From positions 1 to 35,203 of the IMG/VR virus record IMGVR_UViG_3300007735_000658: a DNA stretch of 35,203 nt; one strand, given 5' to 3'. A program made the translations under genes and the position numbers. Under the pieces are notes generated by a model, which was not told where the DNA came from, did not search any database, and saw nothing but the letters and a program-made list of their open reading frames with translations. This DNA comes from a virus. Below are positions 31,215 to 35,203 of the stretch, in pieces; position 1 is the first letter of the stretch, and the number at the start of each line of letters is the position of its first letter.

Positions 31215-32074
31215 TTTTCTGCGTCTAATTCCTCAAAAATTGTGATCCACTTGGGGTCTTCACCACGACGCAGATACGCAGCCTTTGCAAAACCCCATTC
31301 CTCGCGCTCTTGAATGCGATATCCGCTTTTGTGCTTCTTGGCGTATTTACGAGCAGCCTCTTGGTCTTCGTAATACTCGTAGTTACCTTCGCTGTCCATA
31401 CCACCCCACAGACCACTAGAGGTCTTCCACACATCACCGGGGCGGTGCTTCTGTGCAGCAGCAGCACTTTCACCACTCTTCTCTTGTTCGCCGCCTGCTG
31501 CTTGTTGTGGTTCGTCTTTCACATTGAACACAAACTTCTTGCCGCTGTGTGGGCCCTTGCGGAGTTGCGAGAAGAACTGTACAACCTTGTGCTTGGCGAG
31601 TTCAAGGTTGTTTTGTCCTTCGCCCTTCTTGAAACGCATGAGAACTTTACCAATTCCAGCACTTTCGTTTGTGCCGATATAGTAAAAGTCCTGATCGTTC
31701 TTATACATCACCGAGTGTTGCTTGTAGTGGCGACCCAACTTCACGATTTCTTCTTTTTTGATGTTGGGGATGAGCAGACTCAACTCCTCAACAACGCCAC
31801 TTTCTTCTTGGTAGCCGCCCTTCATCTCAATATAGCCGTAACCCATGTCACGAACACGCTTCTTGAGGTCATCGTGTAGTTTTTTGTTGTCTTCGCGTGA
31901 GTTTTCGCCACGGAAAGCACTAACAATACCAAAATCCTTGCTGTCGTCTTCCACATATTGAAAAACGCGAGACAATTTGGCTTCAATTAGTGGCGTTTCG
32001 GTCGCGTCTTTGCGATCAAGCCACTCGTTTAGTCCGTTTTGGTCAAGAAACTGTGAGAATTTCTTCATTTTCAT
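31208..32074 (-). CDS. Putative internal head protein with capsid-targeting leader
   Basis: 288 residues. The start MKMKKFSQFLDQ resembles the T4 internal-protein leader MKTYQEFIAEA, and residues 29-32 (LIE/A) fit the gp21 prohead protease rule (L or I, x, E, then A, G or S). Residues about 35-160 form a compact domain (FGIVSAFRGENSREDNKKLH, RVRDMGYGYIEMKGGYQEES, VKLGRHYKQHSVMYKNDQ) that looks like DUF3293-type proteins. After a Gln/Ala/Gly linker, residues about 215-255 form a second module (DVWKTSSGLWGGMDSEGNYE, YYEDQEAARKYAKKHKSGY). If cleaved and packaged, it would be injected with the DNA. A late-like box (32096-32105) and a CAGGAGAACG ribosome site precede ATG. Packaging is inference. 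Confidence 0.7.
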   Translation of the reverse strand: MKMKKFSQFLDQNGLNEWLDRKDATETPLIEAKLSRVFQYVEDDSKDFGIVSAFRGENSREDNKKLHDDLKKRVRDMGYGYIEMKGGYQEESGVVEELSLLIPNIKKEEIVKLGRHYKQHSVMYKNDQDFYYIGTNESAGIGKVLMRFKKGEGQNNLELAKHKVVQFFSQLRKGPHSGKKFVFNVKDEPQQAAGGEQEKSGESAAAAQKHRPGDVWKTSSGLWGGMDSEGNYEYYEDQEAARKYAKKHKSGYRIQEREEWGFAKAAYLRRGEDPKWITIFEELDAENS

Positions 32075-32486
32075 CGTTCTCCTGTCGGGGTTTCACTATA
32101 TTTAGCGGAAAAAGGGTGTTCCCGTGGAGCATTACACCCTCATTTGTGGTGTACCATATCTCCGAAAACGCCCCGTAGCACCACGGCATACACCGTTCGC
32201 ATGGTCTAGCCATCCGCATCTGCCCCAAACTGTTGAAACGCACATTAAAAAGCACCAAATCCCGTTCAGGAGAGTCCAATTTCAAAAATGCGTCCAATTC
32301 CGAGTGCATTTCTTCAAACATGTAGCCCTTTTCCTTCGCAACAGGGTGAGTTTTGAAGCGATTGCGACCAATCGCAACAATTCGGTCACGCCGAAGTATC
32401 AGAGAAAGGTGCTTTTTCTGCCGCTTGATGTTCAAGCACAGAGGATAAGCGTATTCCAACAGTCTTTGAATTCGCTTTGCGTTCAT
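32043..32486 (-). CDS. Cytidine/nucleotide deaminase-like enzyme
   Basis: 147 residues from ATG at 32486; a longer frame to 32693 has unlike composition and overlaps another gene, so it was not used. The zinc-dependent deaminase motifs are present: H61-S-E63 in MHSELDAFLKL, and P95-C96-E-R-C99 in RPCERCMPW. H61, C96 and C99 would bind zinc and E63 would shuttle the proton. Before them comes a strand pair (LILRRDRIVAIGRNRFKTHP) and between them LVLFNVRFNSLGQMRMA, as in small phage deaminases of the dCMP/cytidine family. The substrate is uncertain: free cytidine nucleotides or nucleic acid. Its last 32 nt overlap the next gene. No ribosome site is seen, and a terminator-like hairpin ends 4 nt before TTTTCC at its start. 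Confidence 0.75.
   Translation of the reverse strand: MNAKRIQRLLEYAYPLCLNIKRQKKHLSLILRRDRIVAIGRNRFKTHPVAKEKGYMFEEMHSELDAFLKLDSPERDLVLFNVRFNSLGQMRMARPCERCMPWCYGAFSEIWYTTNEGVMLHGNTLFPLNIVKPRQENDENEEILTVS
32096..32105 (-). promoter_or_regulatory. Late-promoter-like box CTAAATATAG
   Basis: CTAAATA core on the minus strand, 22 nt before the 32074 ATG and inside the deaminase gene; leaves room for a short leader with CAGGAG. A late start would suit a virion protein. Confidence 0.4.
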
Positions 32487-32490
32487 AAGG

Positions 32491-32524
32491 AAAAGACGAC
32501 AGAGAGAATTAACCCTCTGCCGTC
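32491..32524 (-). terminator. Intrinsic terminator after the two-TM protein gene
   Basis: Minus strand GACGGCAGAG (32515-32524), 10-nt loop, CTCTGTCGTC (32495-32504) with one G-T pair, followed by TTTT (32491-32494). It lies 15 nt after the stop at 32539 and immediately before the deaminase ATG at 32486, so it may act as terminator or as an attenuator for the deaminase. Confidence 0.75.
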
Positions 32525-32538
32525 CAAAAGTGGGGGTA

Positions 32539-32913
32539 TCAGAGAGCCTTGCAGCAGTCTTCAGTCTTGCTGAAACTTGCCCGCTCAAACTCACGATACA
32601 TTGTAGTCTCGCTATCGTCAACGCGGCGAGCGATCTTCTCGTTCTCGCTGTCAATGTAGCGATACACAGACTCAATCTCACGATTGCGGTCATTCGTCTC
32701 GCTAGCGATCACCTCGTTGATAATGTCCATGCTCTGCTTCTGACTAGCAAGCACATAGAACACCACCGTGGTGGACAGGAAACCGTAGAACGCGAGGAAT
32801 GCGTTGGTAGCCGACAGAGAGTCACCACCCTTGGCAGTCATCCACCAAAAACCACCAAAGCCAATAAGGCTCAACAGAGCGTAAGTGCTGAACACAGAAA
32901 TCTTGATACGCAT
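32539..32913 (-). CDS. Two-TM membrane protein with cytosolic coiled-coil tail
   Basis: 124 residues from ATG at 32913, chosen for the AAGGAGAAATTC ribosome site; a start 13 codons earlier lacks one. Membrane segments are at about 5-26 (ISVFSTYALLSLIGFGGFWW) and 36-56 (TNAFLAFYGFLSTTVVFYVL). Residues about 60-118 are a charged helix (NDRNREIESVYRYIDSENEK, then IARRVDDSETTMYREFERAS), probably coiled coil, and the end is TEDCCKAL. Both ends are predicted on the same side. Candidates are a superinfection-exclusion, antiholin or host-membrane organising protein, but no family was recognised. It has a terminator after it and a strong inverted repeat before it. Confidence 0.75.
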   Translation of the reverse strand: MRIKISVFSTYALLSLIGFGGFWWMTAKGGDSLSATNAFLAFYGFLSTTVVFYVLASQKQSMDIINEVIASETNDRNREIESVYRYIDSENEKIARRVDDSETTMYREFERASFSKTEDCCKAL

Positions 32914-32953
32914 GAATTTCTCCTTAAAAGTGTGTAGTGATGAAACACCCACA

Positions 32954-32993
32954 GGGTGGGCGTGTGAAGAATTTAGCAGTCACACGCCCACCC
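32954..32993. repeat. Perfect 14-bp inverted repeat
   Basis: GGGTGGGCGTGTGA (32954-32967), 12-nt spacer, TCACACGCCCACCC (32980-32993). It lies in the 104-nt gap between the 83- and 124-residue genes, and can form a very stable hairpin in the minus-strand transcript; no U run follows. A competing small stem CACCC/GGGTG overlaps its edge (32947-32958). GGGCGTGTGA recurs at 33290-33299, before the other gene. Confidence 0.85.
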
Positions 32994-33017
32994 CAAAGAT
33001 GTTGGAAAGGCTTTGAA

Positions 33018-33269
33018 TTAGCCGACGAACACCTTGACGGTGGCATCGGTCATGCCCGAACCGAGACGCTTCGTCCAACGGTTCAGCAGAATCGCCACGC
33101 CCTGCTCGCTGCAACGGAAGGTGTACGCACGACCCTCATCGGTGTTGCGGGTGCGAATCAGGTCGATGTTCGTGCCGCTGATGCGATCAGCGAAAGCATC
33201 AAACTTGCTCTCGTTGCTGCCAGCGTAGAGGTCAACATTCACAGAAACGGTGTAGTTGCGAGTCTTCAT
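33018..33269 (-). CDS. Small protein of unknown function, strongly promoted
   Basis: 83 residues from ATG at 33269 with a TGGAGATACTCGTA ribosome site; an in-frame start 5 codons upstream lies on that site and was rejected. Sequence begins MKTRNYTVSVNVDLYAGSNE and continues SKFDAFADRISGTNIDLI, RAYTFRCSEQGVAILLNRWT and DATVKVFVG. The beta-alpha-beta-beta-alpha-beta pattern suggests a small ferredoxin-like fold. It is richer in GC than the tail genes. A near-consensus sigma70 promoter and a leader hairpin precede it, so it is probably made early. Function unknown. Confidence 0.75.
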   Translation of the reverse strand: MKTRNYTVSVNVDLYAGSNESKFDAFADRISGTNIDLIRTRNTDEGRAYTFRCSEQGVAILLNRWTKRLGSGMTDATVKVFVG

Positions 33270-33306
33270 TACGAGTATCTCCAAAAGTCGGGCGTGTGAT
33301 TAGAAG

Positions 33307-33339
33307 AGCCGTGGGTGCTGCCCGTTAGCACCGTTGGCT
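33307..33339 (-). promoter_or_regulatory. Leader hairpin of the 83-residue gene
   Basis: Minus strand AGCC, AAC, GGTGCT, loop AACGGGC, AGCACC, CAC, GGCT: two stems (4 and 6 bp) with a symmetric internal loop. It starts about 10 nt after the expected transcript start and ends 38 nt before ATG. It may stabilise the mRNA. Confidence 0.45.
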
Positions 33340-33354
33340 GACTTGTACTCCCAT

Positions 33355-33382
33355 AGTATAGCATCATTCGCCACGATGTCAA
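33355..33382 (-). promoter_or_regulatory. sigma70-type promoter
   Basis: Minus strand TTGACA (33377-33382), 16-nt spacer, TATACT (33355-33360) preceded by TGC (extended -10 type). It lies in the 155-nt gap between purA and the 83-residue gene and fires leftward into that gene. Confidence 0.75.
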
Positions 33383-33424
33383 TACCCTTGGGAGAGTTTT
33401 CTATATTTGTTTTGATTACTTGAA

Positions 33425-34417
33425 TCAAATAGTCTCGGGACTATCTGAAAAGCGAACATCGTGCAGTTCAGGAACTCCACCACACGACAACTCACGAACC
33501 AAATACATTTTGAATTCGCTCAAATCCTTGAATTCAACAATTTCGCCGTTGTGAATTACTTTAAACACACCAACCCGAGACAGCACATCGCACTTGTTGA
33601 TAATCATTTGAGTGCAGCCTGAAAGGTTTGCTGCGGCAATCAACTTGTCTAGATTCAACCAATTTGCAAGTCTCTTTCGTCCAGTGGTTGTGCCGTATTC
33701 ACCGCCTTCACGAATAAGCCTGTCAATCTGCGGGTCTTCCCAAAGCGTTTCAGGGAACAGAGGGTCAACACCACTCTTGGTGTCGTAGGCTTTGGCTACA
33801 CCAATTATCTGTCCGATTCTGCGCGGTGTAAAACCCAAAGAGCAAGCACTATAAGGAAGAGTGTTGCTAGAAGTAACATACGGGTAGTCTCCGTGGTCTA
33901 TGTCTAGCCAAACACTCTGTGCTCCTTCGCACAGAACTCGTCCGCTCATCTTGCCGTCCCAAAGCCAATCAGAAATGAAATACTCTGCTGCTCGTCGTCC
34001 ACGACGCAGCATCTTGTCTGCGTAGCAGGGAGCAATTCCTTGTCCTGTGGTTCCCAAGTGACCCAAATTCTTTTTGTCGTAAGCAATATGCTCTTCTGTA
34101 ATTATATGAGCAGCAGGAGAAATCTTGACAAGATTTGTATCAAATCCTTCACTACGGAGGTAGCGAATCTCTTCAAAGAACTTGTCGGTGTTGATTACGC
34201 ACCCTGGCCCAATCACACACGGCTTGCCTGCGAAAATGCCTGACGGAATAATATGGGTCTTGTGCTTCTTGCCGTTCACCCACACAGTGTGACCCGCGTT
34301 TGGGCCGCCGTTCCAACGACACACCCAATCGTATCGGGGAGCCATTGCAGCAGACACCTTGCCCTTGCCTTCGTCACCCCATGCCAAACCGTATATCACA
34401 TCAACGCTGGTAATCAT
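33425..34417 (-). CDS. purA: Adenylosuccinate synthetase (PurA family, short phage form)
   Basis: 330 residues against about 430 in bacteria. It catalyses IMP + aspartate + GTP to adenylosuccinate, first step from IMP to AMP. Motifs in order: WGDEGKGK (residues 13-20) with catalytic D15, GGPNAGHTV with catalytic H43, HIIPSGIF, GTTGQGIAPCYADKMLRRG, GAQSVWLDIDHGDYPYVTSS and GTTTGRKR (aspartate/GTP loop), INKCDVLS (the NKxD guanine-binding motif). The catalytic Asp equivalent to E. coli D13 is kept, so it resembles true PurA rather than the 2-aminoadenine enzyme PurZ, in which that Asp is reported to be replaced. It probably supports dATP supply. The shorter C-terminus omits part of the bacterial protein. 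The start overlaps the 59-residue gene as ATGA. Confidence 0.93.
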   Translation of the reverse strand: MITSVDVIYGLAWGDEGKGKVSAAMAPRYDWVCRWNGGPNAGHTVWVNGKKHKTHIIPSGIFAGKPCVIGPGCVINTDKFFEEIRYLRSEGFDTNLVKISPAAHIITEEHIAYDKKNLGHLGTTGQGIAPCYADKMLRRGRRAAEYFISDWLWDGKMSGRVLCEGAQSVWLDIDHGDYPYVTSSNTLPYSACSLGFTPRRIGQIIGVAKAYDTKSGVDPLFPETLWEDPQIDRLIREGGEYGTTTGRKRLANWLNLDKLIAAANLSGCTQMIINKCDVLSRVGVFKVIHNGEIVEFKDLSEFKMYLVRELSCGGVPELHDVRFSDSPETI

Positions 34418-34593
34418 TGTAGCCCCAATTCTTCGTCTAGTTGTGCGAGGCGGTCAAGTGCTTCCTGACGCTTGAGTTGTTCTTCAAGGCGAACAATCTC
34501 TGCATACGCATCAGAAAAAGTGCGAATCACATCGGTAGGCAAATCTGTTCGTTTGCTCTGCTCTCGCAAGTGCATGGCTACATCATACTTCAT
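34414..34593 (-). CDS. Small helical protein coupled to purA
   Basis: 59 residues from ATG at 34593 with a CGGAGATTACT ribosome site. Sequence MKYDVAMHLREQSKRTDLPT, then DVIRTFSDAYAEIVRLEEQL and KRQEALDRLAQLDEELGLQ; the second half is a heptad-like coiled coil. Its TGA overlaps the purA ATG by 4 nt, so purA translation probably depends on it. Mature tRNA-Lys ends 16 nt upstream. No family is recognised. Confidence 0.7.
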   Translation of the reverse strand: MKYDVAMHLREQSKRTDLPTDVIRTFSDAYAEIVRLEEQLKRQEALDRLAQLDEELGLQ

Positions 34594-34609
34594 AGTAATC
34601 TCCGTTTAG

Positions 34610-34682
34610 TGCCCCCAGCAGGACTTGAACCTGCAACCTACGAATTAAAAGTTCGCTACTCTGCCAATTGAGTTATGGAGGC
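34610..34682 (-). tRNA. tRNA-Lys (TTT)
   Basis: 73 nt. Acceptor GCCTCCA/TGGGGGC, D stem ACTC/GAGT, anticodon stem GCGAA/TTCGT with loop CTTTTAA (anticodon TTT), T stem GCAGG/CCTGC with loop TTCAAGT, discriminator A. CCA is not encoded. It stands apart from the other four tRNAs, between two small protein genes. Confidence 0.93.
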
Positions 34683-34691
34683 TGAATTTCT

Positions 34692-34907
34692 TTAGAACAG
34701 ACTAGGCTGTTGTGAATCGTTTTCTACACGAATTCGGACACGCAAATCGTCCAACGCATCGGTGAGACGAATAATCAAATTTTCAAGTTCCACCGCTGTG
34801 TAACTCTCTACCATCTCAATGGTGTCCACACCGAAAACTGCCATGCACGGGGTGTTGCCCTTGTGGGGATTGCGAACGATTTGTGTTCTGAAATGTGGGT
34901 TGTTCAT
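34692..34907 (-). CDS. Small protein ending in a clamp-binding-like peptide
   Basis: 71 residues. Start MNNPHFRTQIVRNPHKGNTP, then CMAVFGVDTIEMVESYTAVE, LENLIIRLTDALDDLRVRIR and the end VENDSQQPSLF. The last five residues QPSLF resemble the sliding-clamp pentapeptide Q-L-(S/D)-L-F, placed at the very C-terminus as in other clamp partners. A central helix could pair. The ATG follows the TAA of the upstream gene directly, and that end (GGAGAATTAA) supplies the ribosome site. It ends 10 nt before tRNA-Lys. No family is recognised. Confidence 0.75.
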   Translation of the reverse strand: MNNPHFRTQIVRNPHKGNTPCMAVFGVDTIEMVESYTAVELENLIIRLTDALDDLRVRIRVENDSQQPSLF

Positions 34908-35203
34908 TTAATTCTCCATTAGCCACTTGTGTCTAGCAACCAATCCAAATTCTTTTCTGATGGGCTTGCCTTCACGGAAAGCCTGCATCATGTCCATGAG
35001 GAACATTGTAATGTGTTCGTCACCCGAAATCAAGACCTCATCGTGAAGAATATCAAACAAATCCAGAGTTGCTTGGGCAGTCACGGGATAACGCTCACCA
35101 TTGTGATTATAAAACCACAGGGGCTTGTTCCGAGTCTTCTTTCGCACAGGCTTCTTCATCGCTTGAACAGATACTTTAGTCTGCTCCAAAAGTTTTCGTA
35201 TTG
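34908..35203 (-). CDS. Protein of unknown function, N-terminus beyond right edge
   Basis: The frame stays open to the right edge (reading IRKLLEQTKVSVQAM), and neither the TTG at 35189 nor the ATG at 35159 has a well placed ribosome site, so the gene probably starts outside. About 98 residues are visible: a basic part KKPVRKKTRNKPLW, then FYNHNGERYPVTAQATLDLF, DILHDEVLISGDEHITMFLM and DMMQAFREGKPIRKEFGLVA. No membrane segment or known motif is seen. It runs straight into the next gene (TAA then ATG). Confidence 0.65.
   Translation of the reverse strand, partial: IRKLLEQTKVSVQAMKKPVRKKTRNKPLWFYNHNGERYPVTAQATLDLFDILHDEVLISGDEHITMFLMDMMQAFREGKPIRKEFGLVARHKWLMEN

Noticed and set aside
31310-31879. 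189-codon plus-strand frame with hydrophobic stretches
   Set aside because: Antisense to the 288-residue protein, which has a ribosome site and internal-protein leader; no initiation signal is seen.
32487-32693. N-terminal extension of the deaminase frame
   Set aside because: It overlaps the two-TM protein gene and a terminator, and the extension has no domain character.
33425-34417. PurZ of a 2-aminoadenine pathway
   Set aside because: The catalytic Asp of PurA is present and no DatZ or MazZ gene is in the window.

Overview
This window is part of the genome of a tailed phage of the T4-like myovirus supergroup. The evidence is a nearly complete T4-type baseplate set (homologues of gp48, gp53, gp27, gp5, PAAR/gp5.4, gp25, gp6, gp7, gp8, gp26, gp51 and probably gp54 and gp29), the head-completion protein gp4, the single-stranded DNA-binding protein gp32 and the late-transcription coactivator gp33. 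The coding style (large DUF4815 structural protein, gp32 without a zinc finger, short gp33) resembles marine and environmental T4-like phages rather than T4 itself. No host marker gene (for example photosynthesis genes) is present, so the host stays undetermined. The tail region is visibly AT-rich; the small genes on the right are less so.

Layout. (1) Positions 1-22115, all on the minus strand: one tightly packed baseplate and fibre operon, transcribed from gp48 leftward through gp53, gp27, gp5, PAAR, two unassigned proteins, gp25, gp6, gp7, gp8, a DUF4815 protein, a small coiled-coil protein and a repeat-rich tail fibre that runs off the left edge. Gene gaps are 0-9 nt, with several ATGA or TGATG overlaps. 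(2) Positions 22152-27865, plus strand: gp4, a probable DNA-end protector (gp2-like), probable gp54, gp26, gp51-like and a probable gp29 tape measure, ending at a bidirectional terminator (27874-27891). (3) Positions 27917-35203, minus strand: gp32 and gp33 with strong sigma70-type promoters, a structured non-coding stretch, five tRNA genes (Gln-TTG, Asn-GTT, Ser-GGA, Glu-TTC and, further right, Lys-TTT), two secreted Gly/Tyr-rich proteins, a protein with a putative capsid-targeting leader, a cytidine-deaminase-like enzyme, membrane and unknown small proteins, an adenylosuccinate synthetase (PurA), and an incomplete gene at the right edge.

How it fits together: regions 1 and 2 are late genes that build the baseplate, tail tube start and finished head. 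Region 3 mixes DNA replication (gp32), late-gene switching (gp33), nucleotide metabolism (PurA, deaminase), translation support (tRNAs) and host-interaction candidates. The most unusual points are glycan-binding-like domains nested inside gp7, a domain shared by gp7 and gp8, a membrane-anchored GAF-like protein inside the baseplate operon, the pair of phage-encoded exported Gly/Tyr-rich proteins, and a possible injected internal head protein.
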